The translations under genes were made by a program, and so were the position numbers. From NCBI GenBank assembly GCA_033763335.1, contig JANRKU010000090.1:15461-79460 (forward strand): a DNA stretch of 64,000 bases. Reading direction: 5' to 3'. Of this stretch, positions 1 to 8,932 are shown piece by piece; positions within the stretch are counted from its first letter, which is position 1, and each line of letters starts with the position of its first letter. The notes beneath the pieces are model-generated. The model had not been told where the DNA came from and searched no databases. It saw only the letters and a list, made by a program, of their open reading frames with translations. Source of the DNA: GCA-2794515 sp033763335 (GTDB lineage: Bacteria > Chloroflexota > Anaerolineae > Aggregatilineales > Phototrophicaceae).

Positions 1-485
1 AACTTACGTAATTCAAAAGGACGCAAAATTCTTGCCAACATTGGGTTAGATGCCCCCTCAAAAAATAAGTTAATCACCCCTTGCCTAAAAGGTTCATTTT
101 TTCGGACTAAATTACTAATTTGTTTGCTACCCCACTCTTTTAGTTCATCAGAGGAATCTAATAAATGTCCCCAATGGTGTTTTCCTACGAGGGTATTCAA
201 TGACTTATCATCTACAATTCGGATAATGGTAATGATTCGTTTAAGCGTTTCGTTTGATAACCCATTTAATGCTAAAACAGCTTGTAATCCTTGAGGCTTT
301 TGCAATAAAACATCAAATAATTCCTTTTGAACACCTTGTTGCTGAATCTGCTCATATAAATTATGAAGCAGTGTCGTTAACACATCAACATTCCGCGCTT
401 CATTTTGTTCTTCAAAATCAGCATCAAAAAAATAAAATGTGTTTTTTTGAATCACAGTTGTATATTTTTCTTCAGATGTTCTCAT
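1..485 (-). CDS. Unrecognised protein, 3' truncated by window edge
   Basis: An open leftward frame starts at ATG 485 and runs off the window edge, giving about 161 residues. It begins MRTSEEKYTTVIQKN and contains the segment LNGLSNETLKRIITIIRIVD followed by KHHWGHLLDSSDELKEWG. The mix of helical, Leu/Ile-rich and charged stretches looks like real coding sequence. Composition is more AT-rich than the oxidase genes to its right, suggesting transfer. The helix-rich N-terminus reminds me of some type II restriction endonucleases, but no catalytic motif is visible, so I assign no function. Confidence 0.6.
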   Translation of the reverse strand, partial: MRTSEEKYTTVIQKNTFYFFDADFEEQNEARNVDVLTTLLHNLYEQIQQQGVQKELFDVLLQKPQGLQAVLALNGLSNETLKRIITIIRIVDDKSLNTLVGKHHWGHLLDSSDELKEWGSKQISNLVRKNEPFRQGVINLFFEGASNPMLARILRPFELRK

Positions 486-671
486 ATCATCCCAGTTTAT
501 TTATTGGCTCATGCACCAATTTTACCCGCAAACGTTATAAAAAGAAAAATGATTCATGAGCGATATGCCAATTAGTCCACAGTTGCTTGTAAAAGCCAAT
601 TGGCTCATGTAAAATTGGATATAAATCTTGTGTAAATTGGCACAAATCGAACTTCTACAGGAATAATACTT

Positions 672-2279
672 ATGGATTATGGAAATTCAAATAAGCCTGA
701 AGGTGGCGTTTCTGGAACGCTCATCGCAACCGTAGGGATAGTAGCAGTCTTGTTGGCGATTGGGGGCTTTTTGATTGCCCAATTCACCCCTGTGCTATTC
801 CCCACCCAAGCCTCTGCCGAATCATTGCAGATTGACCAGCTCTTTGCCGTTCTATTAGGCATTGGTGGTGCAATTTTCTTGTTGGTAGAAGGGGCGTTAC
901 TCTATTCCATCCTGCGTTTCCGCGTCAAACCGGGCGAAGCAGGCGATGGTCCAACTGTACATGGCAATGCCACACTCGAAATGGTGTGGACAGGCATCCC
1001 TGCGGTCATTGTCGTCTTTTTAGCCATTTATAGTTTCTCTGTGTGGCAAGATATTCGCGCTCCAAAAGATAGCGAAATGATTGTCTATGCTTCTGGCGCA
1101 CGTTTTGCGTGGACATTCAATTATAATGTCCCCATCACAGGCGATACCCTGACGGCATTTGAACAAGAAGAACGCATGAATGCCCTCAAAGAAGCCGATG
1201 ATGGCAGTTTGTATTTGCCCGTCAGCTCAAATATCCTCTATACCTATGTGGGCGATTCTGTGCGGATGGTGTTGAATACGCAAGATGTCATTCATGCTTT
1301 TTGGGTGCCAGAAATGCGTATCAAGCAAGACCTCATCCCCGGGCGACAAACCGAAGCCCGTTTTACCCCCATCGCGGCGGATGATGTGGCACGTCAGCGC
1401 ACATTTACCAGCCGTGTTGATAGTGCCATTGCCGCTTATCGTGAAGATGGTGATACACGCGGGTTAAATGATGTTTTTGGGCGACGCGCAGTGGATGTTC
1501 TCACCCTCGCTACCACATTTGACCAAGCCACGTTTGATGCTGTGGTCAAAGCCGTGCGTGATACCCGCACCCAATACCCCACTATTGAACCCTATGCGAC
1601 TCAATTCCTAGAATCAGCTCGCGCCGCCCTTCCTAGTGATGACATCCGCGCAGTGGTAGATGAAGCCACTCTGCAATTATTCGCAGAGAGTTTTATCATC
1701 AACTACAGCCAATATCGCGTGGTTTGTACCGAATTGTGCGGAAGCGGTCATGGCAATATGTATGCCTTCATCCGCATTTACGATTCAGAAGATGCCTATT
1801 TGCGGAGTTTTGTTGACCCTGCGGTAGATAGAGCGGTTAACCCACCCGATAATCCAGTGGTGCGTGGCGCTCAAATTCTGGCATCGGGCGCTTATCCCTG
1901 TTCTGGATGCCATCTGCTTCAAGAATCTCCTGTTGATGATGCTGGCAATGTCTATACCATCGAATGGGCAGGTGTGACAGGTCCTAGCTTAGAAGGTGTT
2001 GGCGATAGAGTTTCGACTGTGCGTTCATCTTCTACGGGTGAAGCACCAGAGGAATATATTTTCCATTCACTCTATATCCCAAGCGCCTATTTGGTACCGG
2101 GTTTTGGTAATTTGATGAATAATTTCCAATATTCAGACCCCACCGCGCCCAACTATATGCCCAAAGATGATGCAAAAGCCATCGTTGCTTATTTATGCAC
2201 CATCAGCGATGTGGGCGAATCGGTATGTGATTTGGATAACCTGAATACCTATGCCGAAGCCTTTACAGACGATAATTAA
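672..2279 (+). CDS. coxB: Cytochrome c oxidase subunit II with fused cytochrome c domain
   Basis: 535 residues, caa3-type subunit II that accepts electrons at CuA and passes them to subunit I. A first hydrophobic segment (15-38) may be a signal anchor; two more helices lie at 57-82 and 105-125. The CuA ligands are visible as His208 (HAFWVPE), Cys352, Cys356, His360 and Met363 (CTELCGSGH then GNM). A C-terminal cytochrome c domain carries CSGCH at 410-414 and a candidate axial Met in YMP (496). About 100 extra residues (roughly 233-345) separate the two halves of the CuA domain, which are normally about 25 residues apart. It is the first gene of the oxidase operon; upstream 486-671 is AT-rich and should hold the promoter. 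Confidence 0.95.
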   Translation: MDYGNSNKPEGGVSGTLIATVGIVAVLLAIGGFLIAQFTPVLFPTQASAESLQIDQLFAVLLGIGGAIFLLVEGALLYSILRFRVKPGEAGDGPTVHGNATLEMVWTGIPAVIVVFLAIYSFSVWQDIRAPKDSEMIVYASGARFAWTFNYNVPITGDTLTAFEQEERMNALKEADDGSLYLPVSSNILYTYVGDSVRMVLNTQDVIHAFWVPEMRIKQDLIPGRQTEARFTPIAADDVARQRTFTSRVDSAIAAYREDGDTRGLNDVFGRRAVDVLTLATTFDQATFDAVVKAVRDTRTQYPTIEPYATQFLESARAALPSDDIRAVVDEATLQLFAESFIINYSQYRVVCTELCGSGHGNMYAFIRIYDSEDAYLRSFVDPAVDRAVNPPDNPVVRGAQILASGAYPCSGCHLLQESPVDDAGNVYTIEWAGVTGPSLEGVGDRVSTVRSSSTGEAPEEYIFHSLYIPSAYLVPGFGNLMNNFQYSDPTAPNYMPKDDAKAIVAYLCTISDVGESVCDLDNLNTYAEAFTDDN

Positions 2280-2286
2280 GGTCATT

Positions 2287-2349
2287 GGACGGCATATATG
2301 CCGTCCGTACAACCGAGTAACCCTGTAGGGGCATGACCTATCATGCCCC
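2287..2349. repeat. Pair of intergenic hairpins between coxB and coxA
   Basis: A perfect 20-bp palindrome GGACGGCATATATGCCGTCC (2287-2306) is followed by a hairpin with 9-bp arms GGGGCATGA/TCATGCCCC and a 4-base loop (2328-2349). There is no T-run, so these look like REP-type elements or mRNA stability structures rather than terminators. A sister palindrome lies after coxA. Confidence 0.75.
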
Positions 2350-2396
2350 CTCATATAAAAAATGTGATGTGATGGTAAAGTGAAAGGGTTTTTTGT

Positions 2397-4124
2397 ATGG
2401 CAACAGCAACATATCCGTTAGGTGGGACAATAGCACCCGCCAAACGACCTGCTCTAAGTGAATATTTACGCTGGTCTATTGACCATAAAATCATCGGTGT
2501 GCAATATATGGTCACATCGTTGATATTTTTCATCATCGCAGGCACGATGGCGATGCTCATTCGTTGGGAATTGCTCACACCAACCCTCGATTTGATGAAA
2601 ACAGGCTCATCTTATAACACGCTCTTTACACTTCATGGCACGATGATGATTTTTACATGGATTGTGCCGATGTTTGCTGGCTTTGGTAATTATCTCATTC
2701 CCCTCATGTTGGGCGCAAAAGATATGGCGTTCCCATGGTTGAATGCGTTTGCCTTCTGGCTCATCCCCCCCGCCGGTTTATTACTCTTGGCAGGGTATTT
2801 TGTCGGACCAGCAGAAGCAGGTTGGACAAGCTATCCCCCACTGAGTACCATCTATAGTCCAGATGGTCAAACCCTATGGGCGCTCTCCATCCATTTGTTG
2901 GGCTTGTCCTCTATTTTGGGTGGGATAAATTTTATCGTCACCATCAAAAATATGCGCCCTCCCGGTATGGGTTGGTTTCAGATGCCCTTGTTCGCATGGG
3001 CGACATTTGCCACATCCATTATCGTGGTCTTGGCAACCCCCTTCTTGGCGGGTGCGCTCACATTGCTCATCTTAGACCGTGTTGCAGGCACAACCTTCTT
3101 CAATCCTGTTTCGGGTGGAGATGTGTTGTTATGGCAAAATGTGTTCTGGTTCTATAGCCACCCTGCTGTATATATCATGGTATTACCGGGATTTGGTATC
3201 CTCTCGGAATTGCTCTCGGTTCACTCGCGCAAGCCCATTTTTGGCTATCGCATGATTGCCCTGTCGAGCATGGCAATTGCCATCGTTGGTTTCACGGTGT
3301 GGGCGCATCATATGTTCACCAGTTTGCAACCAGAGTTACGAATTCCATTCATGATTACCTCATTCATCATCGCTGTGCCAACCGGTATTAAAATCTTTAG
3401 CTGGGTTGGGACAATTTTTGGCGGAAAAATCCGCTTAAATAGCGCCATGCTATTTGCACTCGGGTTCCTGTCCTTGTTCGTTGTCGGCGGGATTAGCGGG
3501 ATGATGTTGGGCGCTGTGCCTGTGGATATTCACATGCACGACACCTATTTTGTGGTCAGCCATTTCCATTTTGTGTTGTATGGTGGGAGCGTATTTGCCA
3601 TCTATGGTGGTATTTATCACTGGTATCCCAAAATAACAGGGCGCATGTTGAATGAACGCTTGGGCAAAATTCACTTCGTCCTCACCTACTTCGGGTTCTT
3701 GTTCACCTTCTTCCCCATGCACATGGTCGGGATGTTGGGAATGCCTCGCCGTGTAGCAGAATATGACCCACAATTCCAAAGTTGGAACTTGTTAATTGGG
3801 TTCTCTGCATTTGTGTTGGGTATTTCGACCTTTGTATTGCTCTATAACATGGCTGTGAGCATCTATCGTGGCAAGGTTGCGGGCGCTAACCCATGGCGTG
3901 CGCTCACATTGGAATGGCAGACCAGTTCTCCCCCACCCGCCTATAATTTTGTGGGCGACCCCATTCCTTTTGAAGACCCCTATGGATATGGCACAGAAGC
4001 CTCTAAAGCCTATTTAGAAGCGATGGCAGTCCGCTTTGGCGATTCTTATAACCCCGAAAAACCAAAGGCACTACCACCTAGCCCAACCATAACCCCTGCC
4101 CCAGAACCTTCTGCAGGGGACTAA
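2397..4124 (+). CDS. coxA: Cytochrome c oxidase subunit I (A2-type heme-copper oxidase)
   Basis: 575 residues with about 12 membrane helices; reduces O2 at the heme a3-CuB centre and pumps protons. His80 is the first heme a ligand. The CuB/Tyr motif is YSHPAVY (253-259, His255 and Tyr259), other CuB ligands are His304-His305 (HHMF), and SHFHF gives His389 (heme a3) and His391 (heme a). Lys332 in PTGIKIFSW is the K-channel residue and Asp109 the D-channel entry. The helix VI Glu of classical A1 enzymes is replaced by the Tyr-Ser pair, which defines the A2 subfamily. The C-terminal tail (about 540-575) is Pro-rich. Confidence 0.97.
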   Translation: MATATYPLGGTIAPAKRPALSEYLRWSIDHKIIGVQYMVTSLIFFIIAGTMAMLIRWELLTPTLDLMKTGSSYNTLFTLHGTMMIFTWIVPMFAGFGNYLIPLMLGAKDMAFPWLNAFAFWLIPPAGLLLLAGYFVGPAEAGWTSYPPLSTIYSPDGQTLWALSIHLLGLSSILGGINFIVTIKNMRPPGMGWFQMPLFAWATFATSIIVVLATPFLAGALTLLILDRVAGTTFFNPVSGGDVLLWQNVFWFYSHPAVYIMVLPGFGILSELLSVHSRKPIFGYRMIALSSMAIAIVGFTVWAHHMFTSLQPELRIPFMITSFIIAVPTGIKIFSWVGTIFGGKIRLNSAMLFALGFLSLFVVGGISGMMLGAVPVDIHMHDTYFVVSHFHFVLYGGSVFAIYGGIYHWYPKITGRMLNERLGKIHFVLTYFGFLFTFFPMHMVGMLGMPRRVAEYDPQFQSWNLLIGFSAFVLGISTFVLLYNMAVSIYRGKVAGANPWRALTLEWQTSSPPPAYNFVGDPIPFEDPYGYGTEASKAYLEAMAVRFGDSYNPEKPKALPPSPTITPAPEPSAGD

Positions 4125-4149
4125 AAATAAAAAACATCTCTCTGTGGGG

Positions 4150-4202
4150 CGTAGGGACAACATATATGCCGTCCAAAGGACACGATATATCGTGTCCCTA
4201 CG
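4150..4202. repeat. Intergenic palindromic repeat after coxA
   Basis: A perfect 20-bp palindrome GGACACGATATATCGTGTCC (4178-4197) sits inside an outer inverted repeat CGTAGGGA/TCCCTACG (4150-4157 and 4194-4202). It resembles the element before coxA in shape and in its ATATAT centre, and also contains CATATATGCCGTCC. Read as a REP-like family member inside the operon. Confidence 0.7.
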
Positions 4203-4244
4203 TCCACAAATCTTTGATATATTGACTTATTGGTGATTAAACAC

Positions 4245-4823
4245 ATGCAACGTGACTTATTGGAAGTTGGATTAACAAAAGCAGAGCAACAAGCCTTACA
4301 AAATAAACGTGCTGGCATTTTTATTTTTCAGGCAACATGGATTCTGACCTTTGTGTGTTTGGCAATCGTCAATCGGCAACTACGCTTTTCACCAAATTGG
4401 ATGCCCAACCCAGATGACCGTCTGGGTGTGATGATTGCCAGCCTTGCAACACTCATCTTGGGCATCAGCGCCTTGTTGGTACGCCACAGCGTCAAGGTTG
4501 TTAACAACCAAAATCTGAGCCGATTTTTGCAATTATGGCTCATGGCAATTGTGTTGGGCGGTGTCTTTGTGGCACTCATCGGCTATGAATGGGTGGTCAT
4601 CCCAACAGGCACACAATACGCGCAAGTTTTTCGGTTGATGACGGGCTTTCATATTTTTCATGCGGTGTGCATCGGGATTTATTTAGGTCTTGTCTATGTG
4701 AATGGGCGCAAGCGCGTGTATAATGCACATGATTATTTGTGGGCTGTAGAAGCTGGGGCAAAATTATGGTATTTTGTCTTGGTGGCGTGGCTCTTATTCT
4801 ACGTGGTCATCTATTGGATTTAG
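4245..4823 (+). CDS. Heme-copper oxidase subunit III-like membrane protein
   Basis: 192 residues from ATG 4245; a longer reading from TTG 4230 is possible. Five hydrophobic helices are visible. The segments MTGFHIFHAVCIGIYL and WYFVLVAWLLFYVVIYW match the last helices of oxidase subunit III, where the His residues of GFH and WHF are typical (here the second is WYF). It is the first of two subunit III-type genes in this operon. No strong ribosome binding site is seen, so the start is uncertain. Confidence 0.75.
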   Translation: MQRDLLEVGLTKAEQQALQNKRAGIFIFQATWILTFVCLAIVNRQLRFSPNWMPNPDDRLGVMIASLATLILGISALLVRHSVKVVNNQNLSRFLQLWLMAIVLGGVFVALIGYEWVVIPTGTQYAQVFRLMTGFHIFHAVCIGIYLGLVYVNGRKRVYNAHDYLWAVEAGAKLWYFVLVAWLLFYVVIYWI

Positions 4824-4845
4824 TATTTTCTCGAAGGAGTCGTGC

Positions 4846-6009
4846 ATGAAACCCGGATTAGCGCGTGCCGTGCCGATGGGGATAATCGGTTTAATTGCTG
4901 GATTGCTCTTTACATTAGTGTTAAGAGGCTTACAAGGGGTTGAACCCGTTTGGGATGCCCAAATTGGCTTTGTGGTTGGTGCTTTTACCGCCTCATTTGC
5001 CTTTGTATGGGGCATGGGTGCAAACGATAAGCGCATGAGCGCACATCCCCATGAACCAGAAGTAGATAAAGAAACAGGCTTAGTCCTCTATGAACCAAAA
5101 GAGGAACACGAGGACGAAGAAGCTGAAATCAGCAAAACCCCGCCAGGGCGTGTGTTGAGTTTTAATATCTGGCAAGTGACCTATTGGCAAATTCTGTTGT
5201 TTGTCGGGTTATTCGCCTTTGCGACCCTGCCAACAGGCTTAAATCTACAAACAACCAGTGTCGCCGCGGGGAATACTGCCGCCATTGGCTATTTCGATTT
5301 CGTCATCCCTTTCACCGATACCACCGTAACGGTGAGCCAATTGACCCTCTTTGCCTTTTTTATCTTTTTTACATTGGCATCACTTTTTGCCGTTTCATGG
5401 ATAATTGGGCGCACCATGTTAGCCCTCTCCAAAAATGTGAATGAAGTCCGTACCGCCCCCAATGCCGTTGGTCGGTATAGCTTTGCACCAGAAGGCGCAA
5501 AAACACGCCAAATACCCCTCTCTATTCAACTGGTGGCGTTGGTGGTGTTATATGGGGTGTTCATCGTGGTCGGATACAATTTTGTCTTTGGTAGCTTTTT
5601 GTCATTCTTCAGCGACCCCGATATTTTGCGAATAGGCATGACGGCGGTGTTTGTACTGCTCTTTGGGTCATTAACCTATTATGCCATTTTCCAAACAGAC
5701 CTTTCTAAAACGCTGGTCATGATTGGGGTGCTTTATAGCGCCATTTTCTTAACTTACATCATCTCCTATCATATCCTCGTGGGATTTGTCCTCTATAGTC
5801 CAGATTGGACATGGATGCGAATTCTTGCCTCATTGGGCAATGCGTTTGGGCTAGGATTCCTCATCTTCTACCTCATCTACCCCAAACGAGTGAATGTATG
5901 GGTCGGCACGACTGCGCGTAACCTGCTTCGTATGGCACAACCAGAAGAACCCCGCGCAGAATCTGAATCAACGGCTATTGTGCCACAATCACCAGAGGGG
6001 AATAATTGA
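4846..6009 (+). CDS. Multi-helix membrane protein of the oxidase operon
   Basis: 387 residues starting at ATG 4846, chosen because AAGGAG lies six bases upstream. Two N-terminal helices are followed by an acidic cytoplasmic stretch (about 65-95, many Glu/Asp), then about six more helices and a charged tail. I do not recognise a named family. Its position between two subunit III genes, overlapping the next start by TGATG, argues for a role in the oxidase complex or its assembly. Confidence 0.85.
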   Translation: MKPGLARAVPMGIIGLIAGLLFTLVLRGLQGVEPVWDAQIGFVVGAFTASFAFVWGMGANDKRMSAHPHEPEVDKETGLVLYEPKEEHEDEEAEISKTPPGRVLSFNIWQVTYWQILLFVGLFAFATLPTGLNLQTTSVAAGNTAAIGYFDFVIPFTDTTVTVSQLTLFAFFIFFTLASLFAVSWIIGRTMLALSKNVNEVRTAPNAVGRYSFAPEGAKTRQIPLSIQLVALVVLYGVFIVVGYNFVFGSFLSFFSDPDILRIGMTAVFVLLFGSLTYYAIFQTDLSKTLVMIGVLYSAIFLTYIISYHILVGFVLYSPDWTWMRILASLGNAFGLGFLIFYLIYPKRVNVWVGTTARNLLRMAQPEEPRAESESTAIVPQSPEGNN

Positions 6010-6641
6010 TGAGCGAATTAACGGTACATCACGATTCACATGCACACGACTTAGAGGCGATATCGCGCATTAGCGAAAATTCTAAATTCGCCATGTGGCT
6101 ATTTATCGCCAGCGAAACCATTATTTTTTCGGTATTCATCGCCGCCTATGCTGTGTTCCGCTTTAATAATAAAGAAATTGTCCATGCTGTACACGAAGCA
6201 TTAGGCTTTAGTGGTACATTAATTGTCACCTTCAACACCTTTTTGCTCCTCACCAGCAGTTGGGCGATGGTGATGGGGTTGCGTTCTATCCAATTGGATA
6301 ATGTCAAAGGTGGGATTCGCTGGTTGGGCATTACTGCCCTGCTGGGGACAATCTTCATCGGGTTACAATATTATGAATATACCCAACTCGCCGCCAAAAG
6401 CATCACACTCGGATTTGAAACCGATGCCTATGAAGGCTTTGGAATGCACTTTTATGCCCCCACCTTCTTTCATGGCTTCCATGTGTTTGTGGGTGTGCTA
6501 TTGTGCTTAGAAGTCATCCGCAGAGCCAGAAAAGGGCATTATACCAAAGAGAATTATGTGATGGTTGAACTTTTTGGGTTATATTGGCATTTTGTGGATG
6601 TGGTCTGGATTTTGCTCTTCACCCTCATTTATTTGGTCTAG
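6009..6641 (+). CDS. coxC: Cytochrome c oxidase subunit III
   Basis: 210 residues from ATG 6009, overlapping the preceding stop codon; AGAGGGG lies eight bases upstream. Five helices; the conserved HGFHVFVGV segment and the terminal WHFVDVVWILLF are typical of subunit III. The His-rich N-terminus (HHDSHAHD) is unusual. Works with CoxA and CoxB in the membrane complex. Confidence 0.93.
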   Translation: MSELTVHHDSHAHDLEAISRISENSKFAMWLFIASETIIFSVFIAAYAVFRFNNKEIVHAVHEALGFSGTLIVTFNTFLLLTSSWAMVMGLRSIQLDNVKGGIRWLGITALLGTIFIGLQYYEYTQLAAKSITLGFETDAYEGFGMHFYAPTFFHGFHVFVGVLLCLEVIRRARKGHYTKENYVMVELFGLYWHFVDVVWILLFTLIYLV

Positions 6642-6650
6642 GAGGCATCC

Positions 6651-7025
6651 GTGTCTGAAGAAATTACACCTATTGAACATAACGAATCACACGCGCATAA
6701 TGACCATGCAGAGACACTCGCCCCAACGACAAAAATTTTGGGGGCGACCCTGCCCATGCCGTTGTATACCACGGTATTTGTCATCTTAGCCGTATTAACT
6801 GTCACGGAAGTGTTGTTGGCAGAAATCATTGAGAGTGACATCAAAATTCCGTTGCTATTGGGCATTGCGGTGGCAAAAGGGGCATTGGTGGTGATGTTCT
6901 ATATGCACCTCAAAACCGATAGTCGCGCCTTTGCATTGGCATTTCTTGTGCCATTGATATTGGCAATCCTGTCTACCCTATTCTTGCTTGCTGTACCCTC
7001 CACAGGTGGGTATTTTGGGGCATAG
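6651..7025 (+). CDS. coxD: Cytochrome c oxidase subunit IV (prokaryotic type)
   Basis: 124 residues from GTG 6651 with GGAGG five bases upstream. His/Glu-rich N-terminus, then three helices; the VMFYMHLK motif at the end of the second helix is the hallmark of the prokaryotic subunit IV family. Last gene of the operon, directly before a strong terminator. Confidence 0.92.
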   Translation: MSEEITPIEHNESHAHNDHAETLAPTTKILGATLPMPLYTTVFVILAVLTVTEVLLAEIIESDIKIPLLLGIAVAKGALVVMFYMHLKTDSRAFALAFLVPLILAILSTLFLLAVPSTGGYFGA

Positions 7026-7047
7026 GCATTTATAAAACCTGACTATC

Positions 7048-7080
7048 AAAAATCCCCTATCTGATTTAGGGGATTTTTTT
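7048..7080 (+). terminator. Rho-independent terminator of the oxidase operon
   Basis: Stem AATCCCCTA (7051-7059) pairs with TAGGGGATT (7067-7075) around a 7-base loop, followed by a T-run to 7080. Lies 22 bases after the subunit IV stop codon. Confidence 0.93.
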
Positions 7081-7087
7081 ATTTATG

Positions 7088-7208
7088 GTGGCGGACATAC
7101 GAGCCATTTTCGTTCCGAAAAGTGCCTCTAGTCCGCCATTACGCATCAAACGCGCGGGTTTTGTAATGGCTGACTAGCACGCTAGTGCGTATGTCAGCCA
7201 CAAAATAT
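7088..7208. repeat. Two-hairpin intergenic repeat, copy 1
   Basis: About 120 bp made of two hairpins: TGGCGGAC/GTCCGCCA and TGGCTGAC/GTCAGCCA, the second enclosing TAGC...GCGTAT. A second copy lies at 18017-18122 with compensatory changes in its second stem. No coding potential is seen in the 275-base gap around it. Confidence 0.85.
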
Positions 7209-7301
7209 ATATGCGATTAAGCAACCGCTCATGTAAGATGACCGCCTGTTATCGCTTCGGATAAGATAACGACCCGTTTTAATTCACAAGGATAAAAACA
7301 T

Positions 7302-7832
7302 ATGGAAACTATCACTCTCGGCGGGGGCTGTTTTTGGTGCCTAGAAGCCGTATATGACCAATTACGCGGTGTGACCGATGTCGTATCGGGTTATATGGGC
7401 GGTATCACCCCAAACCCCACCTACAAACAAATTTGCACAGGCACAACGGGTTATGCCGAAGTAACACAACTGCAATATGACCCAACAGTCACCAATTTAC
7501 GCCAAATTTTGGATGTATTCTTCACCATCCACGACCCCACCACGCTCAATCGGCAAGGGGCGGATGTTGGCACACAATATCGGTCTGTCATTTTTTATCA
7601 TAACGATGAACAAAAACGCATCGCAGAAGAAACCATCGCAGAATTAACCCAAACGCGCCTATGGGCGAATCCGATTGTGACCGAAATCACGCCAGCAGAG
7701 AAATTTTACCCCGCAGAAGATTATCATCAGGAATATTTTGAAAATAACCCCAATGCGGGTTATTGCCAAATCGTCATTGCGCCAAAAGTGGCAAAATTCC
7801 GCCAAAAATTCTTGGCAGAATTGAAGAAATAA
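7302..7832 (+). CDS. msrA: Peptide methionine sulfoxide reductase A
   Basis: 176 residues. Reduces the S-epimer of methionine sulfoxide in proteins. The GCFWC active site near the N-terminus (catalytic Cys10), the internal GTGYAEV segment and DYHQEYFENNP near the C-terminus are all family hallmarks. AAGGA lies upstream of ATG 7302. Stand-alone gene without a fused MsrB domain. Confidence 0.96.
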   Translation: METITLGGGCFWCLEAVYDQLRGVTDVVSGYMGGITPNPTYKQICTGTTGYAEVTQLQYDPTVTNLRQILDVFFTIHDPTTLNRQGADVGTQYRSVIFYHNDEQKRIAEETIAELTQTRLWANPIVTEITPAEKFYPAEDYHQEYFENNPNAGYCQIVIAPKVAKFRQKFLAELKK

Positions 7833-7860
7833 TCAATGGCTATAGGGGGAGAATATCCCC

Positions 7861-8790
7861 CTAAAATTGGCTCAAAAAGTGATGAACGATACCTGACCAT
7901 TCAGACACAAACGTTTCTCCCATCGCCCAATGTCCATAATCAATTTCAACATATTCTTTATGACCGCTCAATCGGTCATAATTGCGCCGTGTCACAGATG
8001 GACTCACCATGCGGTCACGGGTCTGATTGATGACCAATATCGGCAATGTATTTTGTTCAAATGGGACGAGTGGTGGTGTGGTCATACTACTATGAAGATA
8101 GCGCAAACTCACTCGTTTAATCGGCAAAGGGTCGGCTTTCCATAACTCAAAAAATCCGGTTGCGCGTTCATCTACCATCTTTTCAAATTTACCCAACCAC
8201 ATAAATGGGATTTTAAGACGCGGCATAAGCGATGCCGATAATTTTATTGACCACAAAGAGATAGTGGAAAAAAATGGGATTTTCGTCAATGATGCAAGTC
8301 GAGAAAGTGCCATTCCATCTTGTACACTACCAAAACTATATAAGTTATGGCATACTAACGCATCAACAGGTGCGCCTGCTACACCTGCGGCATAAGTAAT
8401 CCCACCACCAACACTACCCCCACCCATAAATAATTTACCAGAATAGCGATTTCGCGCCCAATTTGCGACATCAACCACATTCTGAATAAATTGGGAGTAG
8501 GTGAAATCACCCCTATCCCCCTCAGAAAAGCCTTGTCCCCGTTGGTCAGGTAACAGCACCGTATATCCCAAATCATACATAGCTAAGGCAACAGGGATAA
8601 ATAAACGCGAATACCCCCCACCGCCATGATTAAATATAATCACAGGGGCATCTAAACTGGGTTGTTCATACATATCAATATGGATGTTAACACCCGTGGA
8701 AGATAGTTGATGGGTTGTGCGGAGATTATCTGAACGTGTTATGGTTGCTTCATCATGATACTGTCGCCAATAATCAGATTTGCTTGTCAT
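7861..8790 (-). CDS. Alpha/beta-hydrolase (serine hydrolase)
   Basis: 309 residues from ATG 8790; an in-frame TTG 15 bases upstream is less likely. Shows the alpha/beta-hydrolase pattern: oxyanion region FNHGGGGYSR, strand LLPDQRGQGFSEG, nucleophile elbow GGGSVGGG, a late Asp in NQTRDRM and a His in DYGHWAMG. Resembles lysophospholipase/S33-type hydrolases; substrate unknown. Converges on msrA with a 28-base gap. Confidence 0.85.
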   Translation of the reverse strand: MTSKSDYWRQYHDEATITRSDNLRTTHQLSSTGVNIHIDMYEQPSLDAPVIIFNHGGGGYSRLFIPVALAMYDLGYTVLLPDQRGQGFSEGDRGDFTYSQFIQNVVDVANWARNRYSGKLFMGGGSVGGGITYAAGVAGAPVDALVCHNLYSFGSVQDGMALSRLASLTKIPFFSTISLWSIKLSASLMPRLKIPFMWLGKFEKMVDERATGFFELWKADPLPIKRVSLRYLHSSMTTPPLVPFEQNTLPILVINQTRDRMVSPSVTRRNYDRLSGHKEYVEIDYGHWAMGETFVSEWSGIVHHFLSQF

Positions 8791-8932
8791 TGTGTGCTTA
8801 TCCAATCTTTCACATAATCTAAACGATTAGAACAGCATATCATCATCATTATTCTAAAAATAACCCATATATTGGGTATTGATAAATTAGGATAGCAACA
8901 AAATGAGCATCAATAATCGGCAAAGGATGGGA

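Noticed and set aside
254..559. A 101-codon plus-strand frame at the left edge
   Set aside because: It is antisense to the better-supported leftward truncated gene and has unlikely composition.
7240..7280. Hairpin TTATC/GATAA upstream of msrA as a regulatory site
   Set aside because: Only five base pairs and no relation to known regulators.
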